The position numbers and the translations under genes are program-made. Source: an uncultured Prevotella sp. (GTDB taxonomy: Bacteria; Bacteroidota; Bacteroidia; Bacteroidales; Bacteroidaceae). From it: a stretch of 32,526 nt of DNA. Below the pieces are notes generated by a model. It did not search any database. It saw nothing but the letters and a program-made list of their open reading frames with translations, and was not told the origin of the DNA. Numbering within the stretch: the stretch's first letter is position 1; every line of letters starts with the position of its first letter. Below, one piece after another: positions 24,601 through 32,067 of this stretch. Where the stretch lies: contig NZ_CALMHT010000176.1 in the NCBI RefSeq assembly GCF_937863835.1, positions 1 to 32,526 of the forward strand, written 5' to 3'.

Positions 24601-24677
24601 TCTTGTGCAGAGACATAAGACTGGAAAGTGCAAATTGAAGAAATAAATATAATAATCAGCGAAAAATACCTTTTCAT
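21639..24677 (-). CDS. Membrane propeller regulator with AraC domain, lacking kinase and receiver (HTCS-like)
   Basis: A 1012-residue regulator. Signal peptide (about 1-24), then a long periplasmic beta-propeller region of Reg_prop repeats (recurrent motifs such as DKYGYIWIATWNGLNRYDG and DNNGNVWAGTSDGI), a Y_Y_Y domain (about 735-830), one membrane helix (about 834-855), a short linker and an AraC-type HTH domain (about 885-992, with IEDVAAHFSISRTSYYNKV and VAYKCGFNDPVYFTRIF). Full hybrid two-component systems (HTCS) of Bacteroidetes carry HisKA, HATPase and receiver domains between helix and AraC; here only some 30 residues are present. It should bind a ligand, probably a glycan fragment, outside and act on DNA inside without phosphotransfer. 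Its ATG overlaps the stop of the kinase-like gene (ATGA). Confidence 0.92.
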   Translation of the reverse strand: MKRYFSLIIIFISSICTFQSYVSAQELKAQLFHYTPADGLTSNSISDIIQDKYGYIWIATWNGLNRYDGYSFTNYTTGKASGIPFLHNRIFKLSPDKYGNIWMEMYDGRVFVLIRKTDRIVNAFTGHQANDIITERPVFCSPSGKSYMIIKNKGIFQMYFDAGNIKSKFIHIQRRTVNQIVFDNKGNLWLSTDNGLICMDEKSGKIKKVHWMSENITSVSYKKNHIYAGTKSGKLLVIVNGVVEKTIKELQEKDVTSVYMDDFGLLWFSTEKEGISRLNTKTGQIKSFAQTVNERELDLHGGRFTEAGGLLWASMTHGGFGYYQRATDRFSYFYNSPENSWNLSNTVPTYLSLPEGVIWMSTIKRGLEKLEILKERIKLEVPEPGSKLYGVNEIRAMLQDDNGDVWTGNKAGMLCINRHGKIKRYDHDGTGRKFGRIYGLMKDSRNRYWMSTKGNGLYLITKNGEDLTFTNYKYDANNHYSLSSNNVYITEEDKYGNIWVATYDGGINLISKDKNGKTVFYNYKNKMHSYPHESYLKARTLAADNNGNVWAGTSDGILIFRYENGIVHIKKIRSSEKEGSELGSNDIVQIKKDNKGVVWIATNGGGLCRTDGMDDNGDWKFRTYGSKEGLPSDEIRGITFDKLGNVWFTTDQQLCSYDIRTHLFTIYSIQDGVGNVMCSEGAAITMKDGKMLFGTLNGYYIVDRTKLVNEQGSTLKLQITDFLINDELISPRLNDIYNYYIPESKMVKIPNRTSVFAFKFISLNYQLQHRVHYQYKLEGYDKQWRNADVSRIATYSDVPAGTYTFKVKAFLLESPDKYDIKTITVIVPPYLLASTMALWIYLVLFITGIMGFVYHKKRIRTRKLKDMRVLKIGPQEIAFKHKDDYDFVVEQQKWLEEKYSDANLKIEDVAAHFSISRTSYYNKVKELTGMSPREFIKEFRIKKAMMYLEHDDCTVAEVAYKCGFNDPVYFTRIFRETMKVTPTVYRERTRGLIKKTKTQKEKTQKEENNLED

Positions 24678-26221
24678 TCTTTCGTCTTATTACCAAAATC
24701 CAGTATACTGCAAGGTATATGAAGAGTGATTTCTGTATTGTGTTCAAAATCGGTGTCAATGTTCATCTGTCCTTCTGTCTTCTCGCAAAGCAGTTGACAT
24801 AACCGAAGTTCAAGACTGTGCAGACTGTCTTCAAAGTCGGGTTTACTAAAACTGTCGTACATCGCATCTTCTGTTTTTGAAGATAAATCGGCACCGTTAT
24901 ATTTACATGACACTTCCACACCTTCTGTTGTACCGTATACGCCTAGCGATATAGTTCCTGTTGTCGTAACCTTTATAGCATTGTCTATTAAATAGTTTAA
25001 TATATTTCTCATTTTCTCCTTGTCCCATTCTATTACGAAATGGTCGACGGGGCAATCAGATTCTGTCAGGATGCCTTCCTTGACTCTGGCATCCAATATC
25101 GCTTTTGCCGTCTCCAACAGGTCGCAGATGTTAAATGCTTCTTTTTTCAACTGGAAGTATCCGGCTGATAGACTAGAATATTCCAGCAAGTCGTTGATGT
25201 ACTTCAGCAGATCATCATTGTTCTGGTTCATTGTGTCAAGACAGAGCTGTCGTTCTTCGTCACTGGTACATTGTCCGATAATTTGTCCGAATCCCATAAT
25301 AGAATTGAGCGGAGTTCTGATATAATGACTGATGTTGGCAACAAACTGTTCTTTTAGTTCCTCGCTCTTTTGAGCTTTTGCCATTGCCTCTTTTAGTATC
25401 TTCTTGTCTTTTATCTTTTCTGTAACATCCATCATATATCCGGAGTAGATGTTAACATCCCCATTTTCATCGATCTCGGTAGGCAGACCATATAAGATAA
25501 CATCATTCCAAATGTTATTTCCTGAAGACACATCTATCCGTATGTCTATATTAAAAGCCTGATTACGTCTTTTCTTGAATAGTTCTGCAAGTGTCTTAAC
25601 TGTAGGTTTATCCTGCGGGTGAGTCTTGTTAATCAAATCCGATATATATATGGGTCTGTCATCCATACTGAATCCTATATCTGCATAATTGAATTTGCTA
25701 TCCGCCGTACTGAAGTTCCAAACAGATATGTCCGTAGCCTGAGTTATCATCTCAAGCCATCGGTTATTGGAATCCAATTTATGTTTGTATGTTATCTCGT
25801 TATCATTATCTTTGACTGCAAAGACCACTGCTTTTGGTTTAGATTCCTTCTCCTTGAATATGTCATATACGAATTCTGTATATCGGTATTTATCGCTCTT
25901 TACATCAAGCATCAGATAATGGGCGGTGGTCTTTGTCATAAAACCTTTTATGAATCTTTCAAGAATAAAATTATATCTGGCTTTATCCTTCTTGTGTATC
26001 AGTTTCCCGATATAATCCAACGTGATTTCAGAGTCTTTGAAATAATTACCGGCTAATTCCTGTAATTTGTTTTGTTTTACAATATAACGAAATACACGAA
26101 CATCTCCTTCGCTTAACGCCAGTTTCAGAATACTATTGCTGTTCTTGTTGAATGCAAAAGTAATTTTATGCCATATCCGGATAATAGTATCTTTCATGTT
26201 GTTATTTTGTAATTCAGCCAT
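24674..26221 (-). CDS. PAS-containing histidine-kinase-like protein with degraded catalytic motifs
   Basis: A 515-residue protein with no membrane segment or signal peptide. Two PAS-like regions (about 30-150 and 155-270, the second ending in the PAC-like GYMMDVTEKIK) precede a HisKA-like helix pair and a HATPase-like domain. The H box is ISHYIRTPLNS: His299 is present but followed by Tyr rather than Glu/Asp. The N box (NYLIDNAIKVT) is fair. Where DxGxG should be there is CKYNGADL, and the GxGLGL box is replaced by a segment around DSLHSLELRL. ATP binding and kinase activity are therefore doubtful. It has its own full promoter and is translationally coupled to the propeller-AraC gene, suggesting a partner role, perhaps intracellular sensing. 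Confidence 0.85.
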   Translation of the reverse strand: MAELQNNNMKDTIIRIWHKITFAFNKNSNSILKLALSEGDVRVFRYIVKQNKLQELAGNYFKDSEITLDYIGKLIHKKDKARYNFILERFIKGFMTKTTAHYLMLDVKSDKYRYTEFVYDIFKEKESKPKAVVFAVKDNDNEITYKHKLDSNNRWLEMITQATDISVWNFSTADSKFNYADIGFSMDDRPIYISDLINKTHPQDKPTVKTLAELFKKRRNQAFNIDIRIDVSSGNNIWNDVILYGLPTEIDENGDVNIYSGYMMDVTEKIKDKKILKEAMAKAQKSEELKEQFVANISHYIRTPLNSIMGFGQIIGQCTSDEERQLCLDTMNQNNDDLLKYINDLLEYSSLSAGYFQLKKEAFNICDLLETAKAILDARVKEGILTESDCPVDHFVIEWDKEKMRNILNYLIDNAIKVTTTGTISLGVYGTTEGVEVSCKYNGADLSSKTEDAMYDSFSKPDFEDSLHSLELRLCQLLCEKTEGQMNIDTDFEHNTEITLHIPCSILDFGNKTKE

Positions 26222-26248
26222 AGTTATTCTTTAGTAGTTTCTTGATTG

Positions 26249-26280
26249 CAAATATAGTATTATTTTAAATAAAAAACAAA
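26249..26280 (-). promoter_or_regulatory. Consensus promoter of the kinase-like/propeller-AraC operon
   Basis: Minus strand: TTTG (26280-26277), 20 bases, TATATTTG (26256-26249). Full Bacteroidetes pattern, 27 bases before the ATG at 26221. Confidence 0.75.
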
Positions 26281-26308
26281 AATACGATGTATTTTGAGAA
26301 AAAAAATA

Positions 26309-26316
26309 TATATTTG
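26309..26316 (+). promoter_or_regulatory. -7 box of the BspA-like gene
   Basis: TATATTTG followed by CA, the same core as the divergent promoter. No TTTG at 19-21 bases upstream. It is 32 bases before the ATG at 26349. The intergenic region (26222-26348) is very AT-rich. Confidence 0.6.
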
Positions 26317-26348
26317 CACCTATAAAACGAACATTTAACCATAAAGTT

Positions 26349-27158
26349 ATGAGAAATTTATTATTATCATTGGCATTCATGATGCCATTCTGTGGCTTCG
26401 CCCAACAGAAGACAGTAACCGTACCCGCAGCAGGTGGCTTGTCAACAGTCATATCCGTAAATGAAGGAAGAACTGTTAAGTATCTTAAGATAAACGGAGA
26501 ATTGAACGGAACAGATATAAAGTATATTCACCAGATGACCAATGGTAAGAGTCAGCTCTCCGAACTTGATTTGTCAGATGCAAGTATTATTAAAGGTGGA
26601 GAGAGTTATGCCAATGTAGGTGCTCTTGGAGCTATGTATACAGATAATGACGACCTCGCGAGCGGCATCTTTTCTGAATGTTTCTCACTGAAATCGATAG
26701 TTATTCCTAATACCGTCAGTTCCATTAACAATAGTGCCTTCTCTTATTGCCCCAGTCTTTCTGAAATCAAAACAGTGGCTAATAAGAACTACACATCCAT
26801 ATCCGGGATACTGTATACGGCTGACAGTACGACCCTGGTACGTTGCCCGCAGGCGAAGAATCTCGTAAAATGCGAGATACCATACTTCGTCAAGCATGTC
26901 AATGTCAGTGCTTTCCGTGGTGTCAAGAGTATAACAACCGTCATTTTACCTTCCGGACTACAAGATCTGAACGATTATGCCTTTTATGGTTGCCCTAACA
27001 TTAAAGAGGTGATTTCTTATGCCGAAAATCCACCCTTTTATGAAAATTCATTCGATGCCAATGTTGTGAGCAAAGTACGTGTTAAAGTCCCAGTCGGAGC
27101 AGCCGAAACATACAAGTCTGTAGAAGGTTGGAACGGATTTCACAATATCACGGAATAA
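26349..27158 (+). CDS. Secreted BspA-like leucine-rich repeat protein
   Basis: A 269-residue protein with a signal peptide (about 1-18, cleavage after GFA) and LRR_5/BspA-type repeats, seen in IVIPNTVSSINNSAFSYCPS, VILPSGLQDLNDYAFYGCPN and a partial unit around IPYFVKHVNVSAFRGV. It ends with the VPVGAAETYKSVEGWNGF block typical of these proteins. There is no lipobox cysteine, membrane anchor or type IX sorting domain that I can see, so it is periplasmic or released. BspA-like proteins are linked with adhesion to host proteins or other microbes, but most are uncharacterised. It is monocistronic and diverges from the regulator pair at 21639-26221, which makes it a candidate target. Confidence 0.88.
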   Translation: MRNLLLSLAFMMPFCGFAQQKTVTVPAAGGLSTVISVNEGRTVKYLKINGELNGTDIKYIHQMTNGKSQLSELDLSDASIIKGGESYANVGALGAMYTDNDDLASGIFSECFSLKSIVIPNTVSSINNSAFSYCPSLSEIKTVANKNYTSISGILYTADSTTLVRCPQAKNLVKCEIPYFVKHVNVSAFRGVKSITTVILPSGLQDLNDYAFYGCPNIKEVISYAENPPFYENSFDANVVSKVRVKVPVGAAETYKSVEGWNGFHNITE

Positions 27159-27175
27159 TTTCTGATATCAGGATA

Positions 27176-28489
27176 TTATATAGTTTTCCTGTAAGTTCTG
27201 ACACCATATACGATGACTGCTAAAAAACATATCAGTGGTAATACGAATGATATGTTCACAGCAGGGAATCCCCATATACTTTGTGCATCTATGATACTGG
27301 CCTGAACAGGGGGAAGTACCGAACCGCCCAGAATGGCCATGATTAATCCGGCTCCACCTAATTTCGCATCATCACCCAGTCCGTGTAATGCAATTCCGTA
27401 TATGGTCGGGAACATCAGTGACATACATCCTGAAACGGCAACGAGACAATACAGACCGGTACGGTTTTGGAAATAGATGACGCCGCAAGTCAAAATGCTT
27501 GCGATGACTGCCATGATGCCCAGAAATTTACATTCATTGATGAATTTCAGAAAATAGGTACAGATGAATCGGCTGCAGCAAAAGATGACCATAGCCAGGA
27601 TGTTGTATTGTTGAGAAGTTATCTCTGCAGCCTGTTCACTGATTCCTTCCTTCATGAGTATCTGTGTACCATATTGTATGATGAAAGTCCAACACATGAT
27701 TTGGGCACCGACATAGAAAAATTCTGCGATAACACCCTCTCTGTAACGTTTGATCGAAATAATCCGTTTCAATGTCTCTTTTATGTTCAGATTCTTGTCT
27801 GCCTCTCCATTTTCAGGCATTTTTGTCACACTGATAAGAATCAGCATGATGATGATAATCAGGCCGATCGCGATATACGGTGCGCTCAGAATAGACAGAT
27901 CAGACATCTTCATAATCTCAAAATCGTGTTCTGACAGATGGGCACGGGCTGCAGTGTCCATCGGATTCATCCGGGCTTGTATATAGTTCATCGCTACAAA
28001 CATACCAAGTAAAGAACCAATGGGGTTGAACGACTGTGCCAGATTCAGTCTACGTGTCGCTGTCTCTTCTGACCCCATGGAGTAAAGATAGGGATTGGAA
28101 CTTGTTTCCAGGATAGATAACCCGCATGTCAATATGAAGTAGGCCAGCAGAAATGGATAATAATCGCCGATCCAACTTGCCGGTAAGAACAGAATGGCCC
28201 CGACGGCATATAATGCCAGTCCTAGTATAATACCTTTTTTATAAGAATACTTCTTGATGAAGATGGCAGCAGGAAATGCCATAGCAAAATATCCGCCATA
28301 GAAGGCTAACTGTACCAATGCACCATCTGTCACACTCATTCTGAAAATCTTGGAGAAAGCCTTTACCATAGGATTTGTGATATCGTTGGCGAATCCCCAG
28401 AAAGCGAAACACGATGTAACCAAAATAAAGGGTATGATATAACTGACACCATCGTTCGTCAGTAACTTTCCTTTTTTGTTGTTATTCAT
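27176..28489 (-). CDS. FHS-family sugar permease (FucP-like)
   Basis: A 437-residue major facilitator protein with about 12 hydrophobic helices, alignable by eye along its length with E. coli L-fucose/H+ symporter FucP: SYIIPFILVTS at the start, YGGYFAMAFPA, the GLSILETSSNPYL motif with the essential membrane glutamate (FucP Glu135), RLNLAQSFNPIG and FFYVGAQIMCWTF. At the position of FucP Asp46 it has Asn (ANDITNP against ANNLNDI), with an Asp three residues earlier. The substrate may be fucose or another hexose or amino sugar. The gene lies 35 nt after hemW on the same strand and has no catabolic fuc genes beside it. Confidence 0.85.
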   Translation of the reverse strand: MNNNKKGKLLTNDGVSYIIPFILVTSCFAFWGFANDITNPMVKAFSKIFRMSVTDGALVQLAFYGGYFAMAFPAAIFIKKYSYKKGIILGLALYAVGAILFLPASWIGDYYPFLLAYFILTCGLSILETSSNPYLYSMGSEETATRRLNLAQSFNPIGSLLGMFVAMNYIQARMNPMDTAARAHLSEHDFEIMKMSDLSILSAPYIAIGLIIIIMLILISVTKMPENGEADKNLNIKETLKRIISIKRYREGVIAEFFYVGAQIMCWTFIIQYGTQILMKEGISEQAAEITSQQYNILAMVIFCCSRFICTYFLKFINECKFLGIMAVIASILTCGVIYFQNRTGLYCLVAVSGCMSLMFPTIYGIALHGLGDDAKLGGAGLIMAILGGSVLPPVQASIIDAQSIWGFPAVNISFVLPLICFLAVIVYGVRTYRKTI

Positions 28490-28524
28490 TTATTTATTAC
28501 TGTTATTATTAAATCTATTATATA

Positions 28525-29661
28525 TTATACATACATCAAATCACTCATGATGGCATCACTTACAAATAAACCTTCGCGTGTGATTCTTATATTGTCATCA
28601 ATTAATTCCATCAGGTTGCGGATGAGATATTGATGTGAGTTTTCCAGGAGGAATTTCACGTATTTGTTTCCGAATGTCTCTTTTACGTATGTCATGTTGA
28701 TGCCATCGCTTGTGCGCAATGATGTTGTTATCATATCGTTGTATCTTGTGGATATATCCAGCACTTCTTTTTCAGCCGGTATGATATCCCTGTTGATATT
28801 GTCTATATATTTGCGTACGTCTGATATGTTCCATTGTCTACTTTTCATATCATAAGAATGTGCGGCGGCACCGATGCCTATATAGGGTATCGCATTCCAG
28901 TAACTGCTGTTATGGCGCGAACGTTTACCGGGTAGTGCGAAATTGCTTATTTCATAATGTTCATATCCTTTCGCTTCCGTCTGACGGATAAGTTCTTCAT
29001 ACATCGTTCTGCTCAGTTCCTCATCCGCTTCTTCGATCTGCCCCTTTTCTTTCATATTGTACAAGACGGTATTCTCTTCTATCATCAATGAATAAGCTGA
29101 GATGTGATCGACGTTCAGTGCCAGGAGGTCCTGTATGTCACTTTCCCAATCTTCCAATGTCTCGTCAGGTAAACCGTACATCAGGTCTACACTGATGTTG
29201 TCTATACCTTTTTTCCTGAGTCTGTCCACAGCCGTGCGCACATCTTCGGCGGTATGCCTGCGGTGCAGGAAGTGCAGTCGGTCGTCATTGAAAGTCTGTG
29301 CACCCATACTCACGCGGTTTACAGGCAGCGTACTGATGATGTCAGCCATATCCTCTGTGATATCATCCGGATTACACTCCATCGTTATTTCTGTCGGATG
29401 GCAACCGCAGTACACCTTATTATATATACAGTCGAAAATCTTCTCCAGTTGGACACCTGATAACGTGCTCGGCGTGCCGCCGCCTAAATAGATTGTATCT
29501 ATATGCCGGTCAGCGTCTGGAAGGTAATGATGTCTTATCTCCATTTCGTGGCAGACAGCATCCACATAATCATCCTTGAGGGATGAAAGGGTAGTGGAAT
29601 AGAACCCGCAATAGATGCATCTGCTTTCACAGAAAGGGATATGTATATATAAGCCTGCCAT
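28525..29661 (-). CDS. hemW: Radical SAM heme chaperone HemW
   Basis: A 378-residue radical SAM protein. The cluster-binding CxxxCxxC is at residues 11-18 (PFCESRCIYCGF), followed by YLGGGTPSTL (SAM binding), ECNPDDIT, RVSMGAQTFND and the HYEISNFALPG motif typical of HemW. These proteins are close to oxygen-independent coproporphyrinogen oxidase HemN but shorter and lack its N-terminal extension; HemW is known to bind heme and deliver it to target enzymes rather than act as an oxidase. It is divergent from the EF-G2-like gene and probably co-transcribed with the permease downstream, although I see no functional tie between the two. Confidence 0.93.
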   Translation of the reverse strand: MAGLYIHIPFCESRCIYCGFYSTTLSSLKDDYVDAVCHEMEIRHHYLPDADRHIDTIYLGGGTPSTLSGVQLEKIFDCIYNKVYCGCHPTEITMECNPDDITEDMADIISTLPVNRVSMGAQTFNDDRLHFLHRRHTAEDVRTAVDRLRKKGIDNISVDLMYGLPDETLEDWESDIQDLLALNVDHISAYSLMIEENTVLYNMKEKGQIEEADEELSRTMYEELIRQTEAKGYEHYEISNFALPGKRSRHNSSYWNAIPYIGIGAAAHSYDMKSRQWNISDVRKYIDNINRDIIPAEKEVLDISTRYNDMITTSLRTSDGINMTYVKETFGNKYVKFLLENSHQYLIRNLMELIDDNIRITREGLFVSDAIMSDLMYV

Positions 29662-29693
29662 ACTTGAAAAACCTCGTTAGTTCAATTTTTATG

Positions 29694-29701
29694 CAAATTT
29701 A
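29694..29701 (-). promoter_or_regulatory. -7 box of the hemW promoter
   Basis: Minus strand TAAATTTG (TAnnTTTG) 32 bases before the hemW ATG. No clear -33 element. Confidence 0.55.
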
Positions 29702-29741
29702 CTAATATGTTTTAAAATAAGGCGATATTTTTTATAATTGT

Positions 29742-29773
29742 TTTGTGATTTAATCAAAAAATCACTAACTTAG
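29742..29773 (+). promoter_or_regulatory. Promoter of the EF-G2-like gene with a palindrome in its spacer
   Basis: TTTG (29742-29745), 20 bases, TAACTTAG (29766-29773, one mismatch to TAnnTTTG). The spacer holds an inverted repeat, GTGATTT (29745-29751) and AAATCAC (29759-29765), filling it almost exactly. It does not match the E. coli CRP site, whose half-sites are closer together. A regulator bound here would sit on the promoter. Confidence 0.6.
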
Positions 29774-29815
29774 ACGCCGAGAAAACATAATCTAAAACTT
29801 TAAATCATAAAGAAC

Positions 29816-31978
29816 ATGAGAGTATATCAGACAAATGAAATTAAAAACATCGCTCTGCTTGGCAGTGCGGGTAGCGGCAAGACTACTCTTGCCGAGTCAA
29901 TGCTTTTCGAAAGTGGCATTATCAAACGTCGTGGTTCTGTAGAAGCTAAGAACACAGTTAGTGATTACTTTCCTGTAGAACAAGAATATGGCTACTCGGT
30001 ATTCCCTACAGTTTTTCATACAGAGTGGAATAATAAGAAACTGAATATTATTGATTGTCCCGGATCGGACGATTTCGTCGGCGGTGCTATCACTGCTCTT
30101 AATGTTACCGATCAGGCGGTGATTCTTATCAATGGACAATATGGACCGGAAGTCGGAACACAGAACAATTTCCGTTATACCGATAAACTGGGTAAACCTG
30201 TTATCTTCCTCATCAACCAGTTGGACAGTGATAAGTGCGATTTCGACTCTATCATCAATAATATGCAGGAGATATATGGTTCGAAGTGTGTACAGATTCA
30301 GTATCCTATACAGACTGGTCCCGGATTCAATGCTCTTATCGATGTACTGCTGATGAAGAAATATTCATGGCAACCTGAAGGTGGTGCTCCTACTATCGAG
30401 GATATTCCTGCCGAAGAGATGGATAAAGCCATGGAACTGCATAAGACTCTCGTTGAGGCTGCTGCCGAGAATGATGAAAGTCTGATGGAAAAATTCTTTG
30501 AATCCGAAACGCTTAGTGAAGATGAGATGCGTGAGGGTATCCGCAAGGGTCTGGTCACACGTTCTATCTTCCCTGTGTTCTGCGTATGTGCAGGTAAGGA
30601 TATGGGCGTACGCCGACTGATGGAGTTCCTAGGCAATGTCGTTCCGTTTGTCAGTGAAATGCCAAAGGTGCATAATACACGTGGAGAAGAGGTCGTACCC
30701 GATTCCAACGGACCTGAATCTCTGTATTTCTTCAAGACAGGTATGGAGCCGCATATCGGTGAGGTAAGTTACTTCAAGGTGATGAGCGGTAAGGTAAAAT
30801 CAGGCGATGACCTGACGAATGCTGACCGCGGTTCGAAAGAGCGTATAGCCCAGATATATGCTTGTGCCGGGGCTACCCGTATACCTGTAGATGAACTGCA
30901 GGCCGGAGATATCGGTTGTACTGTGAAACTGAAAGATGTTAAGACCGGCAATGCTCTTGACGGCAAAGGCAGTGAAGACAGATATGACTTTATCAAGTAT
31001 CCTAATCCTAAATACTCTCGTGCTATCAAGGCTGTTAATGAACAGGAGACGGAGAAGATGATGGCAGCTGTCACACGTATGCGTCAGGAAGATCCGACAT
31101 GGGTTGTGGAGCAGAGTAAAGAACTGCGTCAGACCATCATTCATGGTCAGGGTGAGTTCCATCTTCGTACTTTGAAATGGCGTATTGAAAATCTGGATAA
31201 GATTCAGATCAAGTTTGAAGAACCGCGTATTCCTTATCGTGAGACCATCACAAAGTCGGCTCGTGCTGATTACCGTCATAAGAAACAGTCGGGTGGTGCA
31301 GGCCAGTTCGGTGAGGTGCATCTGATTGTCGAACCTTATGCCGACGGTATGCCTGATCCTACTACATTCAAGTTTAACGGACAGGAATTCAAGATGAATA
31401 TCAAGGGTAAGGAAGTGGTCGACCTTGAGTGGGGCGGCAAACTGGTCTTTATCAATTCTGTTGTCGGTGGAGCCATTGATGCCCGTTTTATGCCGGCAAT
31501 CCTGAAGGGTGTGATGGAGAGAATGGAGCAGGGACCTCTGACAGGCAGTTATGCCCGCGATGTACGGGTTATCGTCTACGATGGTAAAATGCACCCTGTA
31601 GACAGCAATGAACTTTCATTTATGCTTGCTGCGCGTAATGCATTCTCGGAAGCATTCAAAAATGCCGGTCCTAAGATTCTGGAACCTATATATGATCTTG
31701 AAGTATATGTACCTTCTGATTATATGGGTGATGTGATGGGTGATCTGCAAGGTCGCCGTGCGATGATTATGGGTATGGACAGTGAAGCAGGATATCAGAA
31801 ACTGCAGGCTAAGATTCCTCTCAAGGAATTGTCCAATTATTCCATCAGTCTGAGTAGTATCACAGGTGGTCGTGCCAGTTTTACAACTAAGTTTGCCAGT
31901 TACGAACTCGTTCCTAACGAAATACAGCAGCAGTTGATACAGGAACACGAGAAAGAATTGGCTGATAAAGAAGAATAA
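29816..31978 (+). CDS. EF-G paralogue with altered GTPase motifs (EF-G2-like)
   Basis: A 720-residue protein with the five-domain layout of elongation factor G. The GTPase motifs depart from the family: G1 is GSAGSGKT (16-23) in place of AHIDAGKT; switch I reads EYGYSVFP where EF-G has ERGITI; G3 is DCPGSDDF (80-87), so the switch II histidine of DTPGHVDF is Ser84; G4 is NQLD in place of NKMD. Domains II-V continue normally (for example SGGAGQFGEVHLIVEP in domain IV and GDLQGRRAMIMGMDS in domain V). It matches what I know of Bacteroides EF-G2, reported to support translation without GTP hydrolysis and to be needed for gut colonisation. Canonical fusA is not in the window. Monocistronic, with its own promoter and terminator. 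Confidence 0.9.
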   Translation: MRVYQTNEIKNIALLGSAGSGKTTLAESMLFESGIIKRRGSVEAKNTVSDYFPVEQEYGYSVFPTVFHTEWNNKKLNIIDCPGSDDFVGGAITALNVTDQAVILINGQYGPEVGTQNNFRYTDKLGKPVIFLINQLDSDKCDFDSIINNMQEIYGSKCVQIQYPIQTGPGFNALIDVLLMKKYSWQPEGGAPTIEDIPAEEMDKAMELHKTLVEAAAENDESLMEKFFESETLSEDEMREGIRKGLVTRSIFPVFCVCAGKDMGVRRLMEFLGNVVPFVSEMPKVHNTRGEEVVPDSNGPESLYFFKTGMEPHIGEVSYFKVMSGKVKSGDDLTNADRGSKERIAQIYACAGATRIPVDELQAGDIGCTVKLKDVKTGNALDGKGSEDRYDFIKYPNPKYSRAIKAVNEQETEKMMAAVTRMRQEDPTWVVEQSKELRQTIIHGQGEFHLRTLKWRIENLDKIQIKFEEPRIPYRETITKSARADYRHKKQSGGAGQFGEVHLIVEPYADGMPDPTTFKFNGQEFKMNIKGKEVVDLEWGGKLVFINSVVGGAIDARFMPAILKGVMERMEQGPLTGSYARDVRVIVYDGKMHPVDSNELSFMLAARNAFSEAFKNAGPKILEPIYDLEVYVPSDYMGDVMGDLQGRRAMIMGMDSEAGYQKLQAKIPLKELSNYSISLSSITGGRASFTTKFASYELVPNEIQQQLIQEHEKELADKEE

Positions 31979-32016
31979 TCTGCACTTGATTTTCTTATCG
32001 TAAAGAATATATGATT

Positions 32017-32054
32017 AGACCGGAGTTCATTTTCATGAGCTCCGGTCTCTTTTT
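32017..32054 (+). terminator. Terminator after the EF-G2-like gene
   Basis: Arms AGACCGGAGTTCAT (32017-32030) and ATGAGCTCCGGTCT (32035-32048), 14 pairs with one G-U, loop TTTC, followed by C and five T (32050-32054). The T tract is on the plus strand, so it mainly stops transcription from the EF-G2-like gene toward the convergent alanine dehydrogenase gene. Confidence 0.9.
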
Positions 32055-32067
32055 ATCAGTTGGTCCG

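Noticed and set aside
27163..27171. CTGATATCAG palindrome (27162-27171) between the BspA-like gene and the permease gene
   Set aside because: Ten bases only, AT-rich, no T tract; expected by chance and not a terminator.
29745..29765. E. coli-type CRP site before the EF-G2-like gene
   Set aside because: GTGA and TCAC are 13 bases apart instead of 6, so it is not a CRP consensus site; kept only as a palindrome.
30800..31594. 264-residue minus-strand frame opposite the EF-G2-like gene
   Set aside because: Antisense shadow of a conserved gene; no promoter or recognisable protein motif.
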